From Epinephelus fuscoguttatus (lineage: Eukaryota; Chordata; Actinopteri; Perciformes; Serranidae): a stretch of 64,000 nucleotides of DNA. Under the pieces are notes generated by a model. That model searched no databases. It saw only the letters and a program-made list of their open reading frames with translations, and had not been told where the DNA came from. Both the position numbers and the translations under genes were made by a program. The stretch spans positions 19,890,537 through 19,954,536 of the forward strand of contig NC_064767.1 in assembly GCF_011397635.1 (NCBI RefSeq), given 5' to 3'. Positions 10,421 through 22,914 of the stretch are shown here, one piece after another. Within the stretch, counting starts at the first letter, position 1, and each line of letters begins with the position of its first letter.

Positions 10421-12989
10421 CTACTATATTTCATCCTCTGCCGCTCTTGATTTCTTCTTTTCACATGGATGCTAAACCTTCTGAGGGTCAGTTCCTTTCT
10501 AAAGTGGCTGAAGTGGTCCATCTGGTCATGATTTGAGACACTGTACATTGGCGTCAGTGGCTTATCTATACTGATACTTGTATCTTAGGACACACTGAGG
10601 CTGTTTAGACACAGGTTTGGCTTTGTCTATTGATGACGATAATCCTCGCAGCAGCAAACTGAAGTTAAGAGAAATTCTCCCATGGGCAGCCTCGCAGCTC
10701 CATCCCCAACAGGAACAAAGAGGTCACCATGTGCCGCTGTGATTGAAGGCACGGGATTAGAAACTAAGACGATGACTACAGATGAGCAGTGAGCTTTTAG
10801 CCGTATTTTTTTTTTTTTTTTGCAGTGATCTTTGCAAAGACACTTGCACATTTAAGCTTCAGTGGCAGGTTTTTTATTGAGGAATATGCACACTGGCACA
10901 CATCTGAGGGTTTAAACATTTTAAACAAAGGTCACTGTGACAAATGATAAAACAAAAAAGCAGAGTGGAGGGGGCTTCACATCCAAAAAACTTTTAAGGG
11001 ATGCTGGATCAAAAAATCGGACTAAAGCAATAGCCAGACAGGAGATCCGCACATTATATTGAAAGCTTCCAGTAAATTGTGCAATGTGAGAGATGAACGT
11101 GTCTTAAAATTGCTTTTTCTGCTTTGTGATAGTGATTTAAAAATGTCTGATGAAGATCTCTGTTAGACTGAAACACTGCACAGCTAAAACTACTGGGAGT
11201 TTTAAATACAGTGTGTGGATCTGCTGCCTGGTTCCTGCTTTAGATGATAAAAAAAAACTCGCATAATGTCCCACTGTATGTAACAAAGGAACCAGTCGAC
11301 CCTGCTTGCAGCTGCATTGTGTGTGCTAATTGTGCTTTACATTTATGACTTATGGAGTCTGTGTGACCACAGACAGGCTCTGTGCATTACAAGATGAGGA
11401 GAGATTAGAGCACAGTGGGTTAATCTTTAGGCCTGCCATCTGCCAGGACCATGAGAATTAAACCTGAAGCCATGGCCTTGACCAACACCATACAAAAGTA
11501 ACCTGACAGGTGATCTTTGGTAATGAGTATATTATGCAATCTTTGTATGAAAGTTATGGATCTTCTGCTTCAAATGGCATACAAATATAATTGATGTGTC
11601 TTTGAATACTTTTCTGTCTGGTCACATTATGTTTCCAATCTATAAGCTCTCACTGTACATGCAGGGCGGTTGTCTGCTGCCAAAGGTCACAGATCTTAAA
11701 CCATAATGTTTATAAAAATGAATATTTATGGTTTTTAAATCTGTATATGTGTGTGTTGTCCTCTCAGTGACTCTGTACCAACTAACAGTTTTTCTAAATG
11801 CACAGTTGGTGCACCAAGCATTTGCTGAGGTCATGCTACACGCTGTACATTCTACCATCACCACTCAGATTATAAAGTAGATTTAATTTCAGTATATGAG
11901 AATGGATTGTAAAAGGTTTATGCATGTGTGTAAATCCTCCTGCACGCAACATGTTTTAATGGTGTGTGCAGTTGTTCTGTTGAGTTATTATTTTTTAAAT
12001 GGGAACAGCAAAATATTACAACTGTAATGATTTCATTTATTTATTTTTAATCATGAATGCCTTTTTTGTTTTGTTTTTTTCAGTTGCAGATCGAAGACAA
12101 TTTAAAACACAGCAGGAAGTAGAAAACAAATATGGATTTAATTTTAAACTTTTAAAAATTAATAAGACAAGAAATGAGTCATTTGAGTTGCATTCACTCA
12201 CTTTTTAGTGCAAAAGCTAACTCATTAAATTGAAGACATACAGTGACCAGTCGATGGGTTGGTGTTTGTAGAAAGATGATCCAAATCAAATGGAGGACCA
12301 GTGGGTTTATATTATACAACATTTGTTTACCAGACTTTACCTCTGGGTGGTTTTAGATTATCAAACAAGAGGATTATCAAACAAGAAGATTAGCCAGCTT
12401 CAGTGCCCAGAATACCACTCAAAAAGTCCCAGAAAGACAGATAGTTAATCAGAGGGGTTTTTAATTAGAGAATCAACACACAGTGTAAACATGGCAATAA
12501 ATAAAGAAATGAATGAACACAGAAAGATGCAAACCAACAAAAAAAAAAAAACAATTTGCATGTAAAACAAAATGATATGGTAAAAACATTATCCTGTCTT
12601 GTTTGTCATTATCATCTGTTTATAATTTATCAGTGTAACCCAAACTGGCACACATTCACTTCCTGGTTTCCACCAGACAGGACAGGAATCAAACACAGAG
12701 TATAATCTCATCAGATCATTCACTGCTGTCATCTACATCATCTTAATTTTCTGATTATTCTATTATTGACTAAATCATGGAGGGTTTTTTTTCTTTGTCT
12801 CGTAATGCAGCAGATGGCTGTGGTGTGCATAGCAGATGGTACTGTACACAGTATGGGGAAAACACTGACCATTATAACAATATAGATTCTGTATCACAAT
12901 AATCCCTTTACTTTGACCATGACTGAGCCAGTCACGGCACTTCATGTAAAATTATTAGAATTCAAGAGCAAGAGCAGATTGTATTATTA

Positions 12990-13343
12990 AGTTTTAGTTT
13001 ATTTACTTTATTAATCCCCCTGAGGAGAAATTCAATGTTTTCACTCTTGCTTGTCATTAACACACAGGTCCGAAAGACACACACATGCACAAACAGGACC
13101 TATACATGCACAAATTGGAGAGATGTCAAGGTGAGGGGGCTGCCCTTGGTGAGGTTGGGTTGGGTTGGCCAAGCGGTTGGGGGTGCCTTGCTCAAGGGCA
13201 CCTCGGCAGTGCCCAAGAGGTGAACTGGCACCTCTCCAGCCACCAGTCCACGCTCCACATTTTTTGGTCTGGACGGGGACTCGAACAGGCGACCCTCCAG
13301 TTCCCAACCCAAGTCCCTATGGACTGAGCTACTGCCGCCCCCC
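12990..13343 (-). mobile_element. tRNA-derived SINE, minus orientation
   Basis: On the minus strand the element starts GGGGGGCGGCAGTAGCTCAG, with a tRNA-like A box (TAGCTCAGTCCA) and B box (GTTCGAGTCCC). The body contains GGGGCACTGCCGAGGTGCCC-like sequence, and the 3' end is GGATTAATAAAGTAAATAAA-like. A related copy lies at 38745-39045 in the opposite orientation. The tRNA-like head cannot form a proper gene (no intact cloverleaf), so it is a SINE promoter and not a tRNA. Confidence 0.75.
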
Positions 13344-13993
13344 TTGCAGAAGTTATGTGTCAGAATTGTCATTATAAAGGACTTAAACACTTTTAGCATC
13401 AGCTACAATTCAGTATAGACTGTGTGGTTGTAAATACAATATCATAGTCCCAATGTTAACGCAAAATATTACAATAGCTGACATTGTGATTATTCAAACA
13501 GAAATTTATTAAATTTCTTAAATTTTTAAGTTTACATCCTGATGGCAAGGTTATTAATTTGATAGCAGTATTATTAGCAGTTATTGCAAATACAACATCT
13601 GTATTAGCCTGTAGATTAGCACTGAAACACTAAATGACAAGTATAATTTGACATTTGTAAAATCATAATATTCTGATGGTTTAACTTTCTTATCTTCAAA
13701 TACAAGAATCTCTTTCATGATATTATTCTATTTTCTCCCTAAAAACTTGCAGAAAATGACATGTTTATTTATTATTTGTGGTTAATTAAATGAAAGCTGC
13801 TGATCTACATCAAAAGCAAACAAAAAAGCAAAAAAATAAAATAAAATAAATATATACCTGTCCATCATCTGCAAACTTGTGCTGTATCTTTGTGTTGTTT
13901 GCCCTGCAGGCTGAGCCATCTCCTGCAGAGTGGTGGGTGAAGAAGCCCAGCTGGAGAGAGGGGGCCCAGGAGTGACTCTTAAGATGTGTCATT

Positions 13994-13999
13994 GGATTA
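13994..13999 (-). promoter_or_regulatory. CRX/OTX-type TAATCC motif upstream of cdhr1
   Basis: GGATTA on the plus strand (TAATCC on the minus), about 107 bp before the first in-frame ATG of cdhr1 and overlapping an ATTGG (inverted CCAAT) box at 13991-13995. CRX binds TAATCC in photoreceptor promoters. Function here is inferred from position and gene identity only. Confidence 0.3.
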
Positions 14000-14105
14000 G
14001 CATGTGAGCATCTGCCTTTAGCCTCCTCCAGTCGCACTCAGACACCTTGAGAGCTGCATCTCATGTACAGGACTCTCGACGGAGCCGTCTTCATGGTGCA
14101 GTTTC

Positions 14106-17100
14106 ATGACTTCACTCTGTAGGATGAAGAATGTAAAGATATTACATTTGCCACTGCTTTTTGTGTTTGTGCACGCCTGCTTTGGTAAGTTACACTTCTT
14201 TATTCTCTGCTTACGGTTGGCGTGTTGCTGTGATCAGACTGGGAAAACTGTTCAGATATATTTGACAGCCTCTGGGTTGTTTTTTACTCAGTTTATAATT
14301 GAGTTATATTCTGTTTTCAGTTCAGTCATTTTCGTTTCTAACCTGGTTAGATGCTCTTGTATGTGCATATGTGTTTACACTCTGTATGACTATCATACTG
14401 ATTGATTTGTTTGGTATATGAATTTAGTTTCAATATTTAGATGATTCTGCTATTTCAAATAAAAACAGCATTATTTCTACCACCAGAGATCTTAAGTCTA
14501 TGTATAGAAAAGGTATATTAGGAGGTTGACGTAACTCACCTGTAATCCCACTCAAAGTGGTTGAGAAAGCAGGGGGGCGAGAGCTCAGTAGGCCTACAAT
14601 CGCCTTGGTTTATGTCACTCCAGTATTAAAAGCAAGACCATGTAATATTTACTGAATTCAAATTGGACTACTGAGCTTGTGTTTGCGACCTTGTGAGTCT
14701 TTTACACAAAGTTGTGAACTCAGAGGTCTCTGAAAATGTTCACTTTCGATGTTGTGTGTACCACAACCAGGGGCTGTGTTCATATGGACTCTTCACATGG
14801 TAAACACGACTCCATTTCAACGCAGCATTGATGATAATTGACCATGGTGATCACAGATGACAAAGAACAATTAAGTAATATTACGCTTAAGTTTGCTAGC
14901 ATTAGCAAACATTAACCACCATGCTACTGTTTATATCAGACCAAGTACTGTTGCAGCAAAACTCCTGAGTGAACTAAATTGATTATGTGTTTTAAGTTGT
15001 GAATTCAACTTTGTAAAAGGAACATTATATTATTTTTTCATTCCTGGTCTCACTTTGAGGTGAATTACTTTAAACTTTCAAGCTTTTAATGGTGATTTTA
15101 TGTCACTGTCCTCAGCACAAGCAGACTTCGCCCCCTATTTCTACGACAATGGACCCTACAGCTACAACGGAAACCTGGCACTGTTCAGCCTCTCGGAGGA
15201 CACGGCTGTCGGTGAGATCAACCTCTGACATACTTGACGCTTATCATGAACAGCTAATAGTCAGGTGGAACAACTTATCAACAAAATGGCATCTTTTTGT
15301 TGCCAGTACCTCAGAGTCCAAGATGTTAAACAGTCTTTGATAGATGAACAGGTGTTGTGTGGTGTTACACGCTAACATGCTCACCTGCCAGTGCCACCTG
15401 TTGATGTGAAGGACAGTTTGCTGGCTGTGAATGTGGTGCAGCTGTCCCTCTACAACTTCTGTCAGTCAGGGTACTTATTATACTGCTGGCTGCTGTGTCT
15501 CAGTTTGCTCCACCACAGTTTTGCTCAAACAACTGTTTAACTACGTTCCTGGATTGCTGATTAATTTTGCCAGTTTTGATCAATATTTTATTCTTAAAGT
15601 TAGAAATGGAGAAGGAATTAACTTCTTTGTCCATAAAGTCAACTGTTAAGGCTAATTTGACTAAATTATGATGTCTTCTTTCAGGTACACAGATCTACTC
15701 TCTCAATGGCACAGACCCTGAGGGCCAGGAGGTGAGTTACGGCCTTTCGTTTGATCCAGGGTCCAAAGAATACTTCAGGGTCGACCCCAAATCTGGAAAC
15801 ATCACACTGGTGGAAAAGCTGGACAGAGAGGTAAACTTAACATAGGCTTAATAAATGATTAAATTGACTTTATATGTAATTCCTATAACCCTTTAAAAAA
15901 CTAAGATGCTATCTTTTTCATCGTGTATGACTTCATATCGACTTGTTTTCTTCTTCACAGAAACAAGACTCTATAGACGTTCTTGTCAGCATCACAGATG
16001 GGCAAAGCAAGGTATCAACATCTGTGATTAAGCCATTTAGTGCCATTCTTATAATGAATCAAGCTGAGATGAACTTGAGCATGCTTTTATTTTTGTTCTT
16101 TTTAGGTTGTGGAAAGAGTCACAATATTTGTAATGGATGCAAATGATGAAAAACCTGACTTCCAAAACATGCCAGCAATCATTGATGTACTGGAAGTAAG
16201 TTAAGCTAAAAGTGTCATTCTCTCCAGATAAAATGAAAAGGACAGTACATTACTATAAAAATGTTAAGATAAATGTGTGTTGCATCATTTTATTTTCCGC
16301 CCCATATGTTGTGACCTGAATTATTTTCTGTGTTTTAGACGACTGAGTCTGGCAGCAGCATCTACAGAGTGGAGGCAGTGGACAGAGACACAGGCTCAGG
16401 GGGTTCAGTCACATACTACCTCCAGGTATCACTCGGCCCACTCACATACCACACTATCTGAGTATAAATAAGCTGAGTAAAAAAGCACAGATAAAACCTT
16501 TAAGAAAAAGTGCTCCTCATATGACATACTAGCTGAAACTGGCCAGTTCGAATGTTAATCTGCTTGTCATGGAACTAATGTATAAATGTACTTATAATGA
16601 GGTTAACATCAGTTGGATTTTCTGATGCTCATGTGTGTATGTGTGCATGTGCCTAAGTATGTTGGTGTAGTTATGGGGCAGGGGATTAAATCACAATTAC
16701 ATTTGTGTTAGGTATTGGAGGCTTAGAGGGCTGCTTTGGCAGGGGGTGGCAGGGAATGTTAGTTTGCACTTTGGACTATTAGGAACAAAGAACAGCTGGC
16801 CCGGAGTGACAGTGACGAGCGAGGCACCGCACATCTGGGCACAGCAGCTTTCACCTGCCTGCCCTGTCCTTGAACATATGGGCTCTTTACATCCAGATGG
16901 ACAAAGAGATATACTTTATACATGATGTGGCCTAATTCAAGTGGCTACTGAGTGTTTTAATGCTGCCATCTGACCACTTTTCATGATATCTCACGTGAGT
17001 GGTTGTAAATGGGGTTTAGAGGTTTCAGAGACAGGCTTTTACTCGTGTGACCTAAAATGTGTCTCAGTGTGTGCTTTTAAAATCCTGCTTTTGTCCTGTT

Positions 17101-20100
17101 CTCTGTCACAGAATCCTCAGTCTACTTTGTTTGCCGTAGACAGGCACAGTGGTGTCCTTCGTATCAAGTCTGGAGAAATGTTGGACTATGAGAAAACAAA
17201 GACACACTTTGTCACTGTCATTGCAAAGGTAATGGGTGCACCAAAACTGATCTAATGTTTCTGCAACAGTGTACTTTCATTTTCATTTTTAAAGAACCCT
17301 GTGGAGTTTCTGAATGTTAAGAATGTTAGTGGTGTTTTGCGGCAAAACATGGCTAGCATTAATGGATTAAACAACGCAGGTGTTTTATGACGATGGAAAT
17401 ATATTCAACATGTTTGGTAGGAAACACAAAATACATCTGGGTAAGAAACCCTGAATGTAACAATGTAAATGTTTCTCATGCATATAAATTAGAAGGGGTC
17501 AGTTACATCAACACATTCTCATCCGAAGTCCTAACATATCGCTGCTTTGTCAGTGGTCTTTCACGTCTACAGTACATATTACATGTTATGTATCCTTCTG
17601 CTTCTGCCGTTGATGTTCCAAGAGGGGCTACCAACACCAGGACATCAACATGCATAAGCACATGATTGGATTTAAGCAACAAAAGCACTTCGTCTGGCAT
17701 TTAGGAAGCAAACACCAGGCTCTTGGGTGAAAGTCTGGGGATTTGTTTGACCAACCTACCACCCCTTCCACCTGCACTACAGAGACTGTCTTGCTTCTTA
17801 TATTACATTGTTACCAGCAGTGTTTCAACTTGACACCATCCAGCAGTGCATCATAGTGCCACAACAGGTGCTGTCTGGCTGACTGGCAACGAATCATAAC
17901 AATGCGAAAGGTTACACCTGGCTGCATGCTAACACTGCCCAGACGTGTATCATACTGCTGCATGATGGATTTTGGCGTCAGGTGTCTGATGCCAAAGTCA
18001 AAGACATAGCAGCGGTATTTGACGATTTTGGAATGAGGACAGGCTGGCTACATCTACCAGTATGTACAGAAGGCCGTTATCAGCTCATTAACTGGCATTT
18101 ATCAGGAGCATACACACAAACATGTCAACCTCTCATGGTCATAGTAATTATGTCGGGAGCAAAGGAGGAAGTCAGGTGATGCAGTTTAATGAGCAACAAA
18201 TTCCATGTAGGGAGGTGGTCACGGATTTGTCAAACAAACACAGGACTTTCATCCAGGAGACTGCCTGTGTTCTGACTCCTGTGTGAAACCAAAAGTCAAC
18301 CCTGACGTAACATAACTGATATATGTCATGTCAACATAAATAGTGATAAACATTTCAAAACATAGGCATAACTGTTTATGTTTATTATGTCTTTCTTAAA
18401 ATGTAGCTTTAAACTGCACATTTCTTTCGTTTCAGGATGGTGGTGGCAACTTTAATGGCAAGGAGCAGTTCATGTCATCCTCTGCTACCCTGACGATCAA
18501 TGTGATCGATGCACAGGACACTCCGCCATCTTTTATTGGGACACCGTATTTTGGCTACGTTTATGAAGTCTCTGTGCCAGTGAGTATGAAAACACAGTTT
18601 ACTGACGTTCTGCTTTGACTGACATGAGAGTCTGTATAACAACTATTCAGAGCACAAGTCTTAAACATTTTGTAAAGTTCTTTTCTGCCACGTTTCTTTT
18701 GTATTGCAACAGATTTACATCTTCAATGAACATCACGTTGAATTATCACAGTACAGCGAGGCTTAGTAAACTAACATAGTGAATGCAATTTATCTGTATT
18801 CATGGCATAAATAAGAACCCACACCACAAGGCAGCATCGTCTCATGTCACACAGCTTTAATTGCTGACATTTTACACTAATACCCACGGTGCTTTCTTCA
18901 TAGCTTTTCTCACAGCAGGTGAAAGCCACATTATCTCCTCAGTCACCAAATGTCACTGCAGTCATAGGAGAGAGATTGCATGTTCTGACTTTCATCTGAA
19001 AGGGAATAATTAGGATCATGACATTTGAATGTACATCTGAAGACTCAGTGAAGATCAGGTGCAGAATAGATTGTTGTGGTATGTTTTAAATAGCTGTGCA
19101 CCAGTCACAGGGTAGCTCAATTACGTAAATGTCCTGCTTCCCTTTGAAAATGTGATGTAACCTAATACAGAGTTACATCATGGTAAGAGTGACATATTAG
19201 AGTTGTCAGAGAGTCAGTCGTGTCAGTTATTAAAGAAATGTTAATAATTTGCAGTATATTTTAAAGTAAGCTGGCTTTACAGCCTGGTTATCTTAAACTA
19301 CCAACACTAACTATCAGCTTTGTGTCATCACTGATTTAACTGCAAACCTTTCTGCTGATTTTTTCCCCAGGGATCTGAAATATTCACTGTTGTAGCTAAA
19401 GATGGCGATGTAGGAAGCCCAAATCCAATCCGTTATTCTTTTGACGATGGTAAGCATTTCATTAAAACAAAGCTGGAGTGACTCTGAAATAAAGCAAAAG
19501 TGCTCATAGAGTAGGTCTGTCTGTTAATTGTCTCTCCAGGCGACGATGGTGTTTTTAGCATCAATAGATCAAGCGGTTGTATCACCCTGCTGAGTCTCCC
19601 CATGTTTCTGAAAAGAGAAATCTTCAACATTAAAGTCAGGGTAAGTTGCGGTTCACAAAGTACAACTGATCTGTGAACCTGGTAGATTAAACATCTCACT
19701 GGTCGAGTAATAAATATGACCTGTATAATCTTTATGCCCCTGTGTGTCCAGGCATCAGAAGTAAGTCCTGAAGGCAGACCCATGGACTATAGTGTGACCA
19801 CGGTTGTGATCCGTGTGGTGGACCTCAACAATAATCCACCTACTTTCTACGGGGAGAACGGCCCACAGAGCATGTTTGAGTTGACCATGTATGAGCATCC
19901 ACCTGAGGGAGAGATACTCCGTGGGCTGAAAATCACTGTCAATGACTCTGATCAGGTGGGGAGAACACTACTGTCATCCATATTTTATTTTCTCATACAC
20001 TGACTCATTAGTATGAAAATGCAATCCAATGGCAAGAATAAATGTAGGTATTGTTTCTGCAAACCATGAATATGTTATATTTGTACATTTTATATAAGTG

Positions 20101-22882
20101 GATATGTTGAAAATTTACATTTCTTTAAGTTTCAATTTTCAATTTAACATTCTGATAATGATGTGGATAATGTGTGGTATAGATTTAGGCACATAAAATA
20201 TTTGGTTATGGTTAGAGAAAGATAATGGTTTGGCTTAAAATACCCACTTTTGTCGGCACAATCTTGGTGGAAATGTCTGCACATGTCCTTAAGAAATATA
20301 TAATTATGTTGCTACAGTCTCGCACAGGTATAGGCACAAAAAACTCTTGGTTATGGTTAGGAAAAGATCATAGTTTGGCTTACAATACCTGATTTTATCA
20401 CCACAATCTCAGCTGGAAAAGTCCAGATTGGTCTTTGCTTCTGACTGCAAAGTCACTGCAGGATAACTAAACAAGTTATTAGGGGAAGATCACAATTTGG
20501 CTTAAAATACCTGCTTTTGTCGCCACGATCTTGGTTGGAAATGTCCCAACATGCCCTGAAAAAATATACGGTGTTGTTGCTACATTTTCACCAAGGTTTA
20601 GGCATAGAAAATACTTGGTTATGGTTAGAAAAAAATCATAGTTTGGCTCACAATACCCGCTTTTATCGCCACAATCTCAGCTAGAAAAGTCCAAAACTGT
20701 CTTTAAAAAGCATCAAAGCACTGGTGGTGTCATGCCATCCATCAGCCCCTCCTCCTCCATATGTCAAACTCATCTTACATGTAATCTGTACTACGTCACT
20801 TTTATATGTATGAGACATGCAAATGTACTGCAAGAAAATTTAAATTTATACACCCCTAATTGTGTCTCTTCAAGTTTTGACCCATTGTTTTTGGGTTAGG
20901 GCTATCAGAAGCCTAAAAACAAATCTGACATAAAAAAAAAAAAACACTGTGGTTATCATGTGGTTAAGTTTAGGCACAAAAAACACTTGGTTAAGGGTTA
21001 GGAAAAGATCAGCTCTTGGCTTAAAATATCTGTTTTGGTGGCACAAACATGGCTGGAAATGTTCCAGTGTCTCGTCAAAAACACCCAGTATTGTCACAAT
21101 AAACACAGCTGGAAGTGTCCCAACGTCTCATTAAAGATATCTGGTTTTGTCCACAAACAAGGTTGGAAATGTCGCTGGTCTCGAACAGTGGTCTGCTGCT
21201 TGTCAGCTGCTGTCTTGCCTAGCTGTCATTACGACCACAGTACCCCCCACTGCTGATGAGAAACTCAGCTCTTTAACATTCAGTCAGAACTACGTCACGT
21301 TAAAAATGCTGATATAGTGTGATTCATATGAAACATACAAATGCAACATATCCTCAGCTTCCAGAGACGTACAGTGCCAACATTTTATTCTGTTGACTGG
21401 GTCTGAAAATGACTCAACAAATCACAAACAATAGCTTTTTCCAGTGATGTTTTAGTGAGCAGGAATCATCTTTTAGCACTGATACAGTATTATTGCCACT
21501 GAAAGCTGCATCACTTAACCAGGGGGAGGAACACTACAGTGATTATGATACAGCAATTATGTAATAACACTCATTTTCCAACCAAATTACATTGTTATCT
21601 AATAAGAAACTGATTAAATCAACATTCACTGCACCACAGTGTTGCGCTCAGGCTGGTGTCTGCCTTTATTTCTGTTAAATAACTAAGCCCGCCATTATCA
21701 CAGACAATCCTTTTAAAAATTGCACAAATTTGAAATTAAGCCAACACAAATTAAAAGGTGCCCCCGAGTTATGCCATTTGTCAGCTTATGCAAGTCTCTT
21801 TGTGTTTCCAGCTCCTTGTATGAGCCTCATCCAAATGGCTGATGTTCACCAAATGTGTTCTCTGATAATACTGTTACAACATCAGGCCGAGCTCTGTTTG
21901 TCCAGTGATATTACGTTTCACCACGAATATTATTGTTGCCACTGATATCCTATTGATTCTCATACATTACTGTAATAATGAAAAGATACAAAGCTTTTAT
22001 ATTGATTGAATGGACTATACTGCATGGATTATACTGTATGTGATAGCTTTATAACAAATGCAGATTACTAAAAATAGGTTCACTCATGTATGACATTTCT
22101 GACTAATGTGATGATGTGTGTTGTGTTCCTGCAGGGTGCGAATGCTAAATTCAACCTGAGACTGATTGGACCTGGAAGGATGCTGAGAGTCGTCCCTCAG
22201 ACTGTACTCAATGAGGCCCAGGTCACAATCTTAGTCGAGGACTCTGCTGCCATGGACTATGAGAAACACCACTTTCTCACATACAAGGTTAACCCATTGC
22301 ACCACAGTAGACCACCTCACTGGCAGTGTTATATCACCTGCATCTGTTGCATAATTGCCCTTTTCCCATTTATTTATTCCTAATCTTTCTCCTCATTAGC
22401 TGCTCGCAGTTGAGATTGACACACCCGAGAGATTCAGTGCCACAGCTGACATTGTCATTCACCTCCTGGACACCAACGACAACGCTCCCAAATTCTCCTC
22501 AGACTACTACATCGCCAGAATCCCAGAAAACTCACCCGGCGGCTCCAATGTGGTGTCAGTCACGGTGAGAGAGAGAGTCTTCACCCTATCTAAAAATACA
22601 TGCCAACACCAATGTACGTCACTGTGAGCTAAAGAGGAATGCTGATTTTTTCCAAAATGCCCAAGCAGGGCCATTAATTCCCTAAATGTAGACTTTTTGA
22701 GCGGTGGGGGTTGGGATAATATGTGAAAACATGTAGATAAAAGCTAGGCGAGGTAAGCTGCCAGATGGCTATCACTTTCATTTTGTTGTGTAACACCAAA
22801 TTCCCTGATTTTTTTTTCCTAATGCTCAGTAGCACATGCAGCTGCAGCTCAAAAATATGTGCAGAAATAACATGAGCACTTT

Positions 22883-22914
<32 letters not shown>

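Larger units (their letters stand above)
8564..14105. other. Gene-poor region upstream of cdhr1
   Basis: Contains LINE and SINE remnants (annotated separately) and long AT-rich stretches without coding signal. A block at about 10628-10760 is richer in G+C and open on both strands (minus AHGDLFVPVGDGAARLPMGE; plus IDDDNPRSSKLKLREILPW), but I see no convincing splice pair, so it is not called as an exon. Two possible minus-strand exons (8863-8907, 13858-13922) have consensus splice sites but no recognised product. Confidence 0.4.

Noticed and set aside
13250-13343. tRNA gene (A and B box, minus strand)
   Set aside because: Boxes belong to a SINE head; flanking sequence continues as a SINE body with a second copy at 38745, and no cloverleaf with proper stems is formed.
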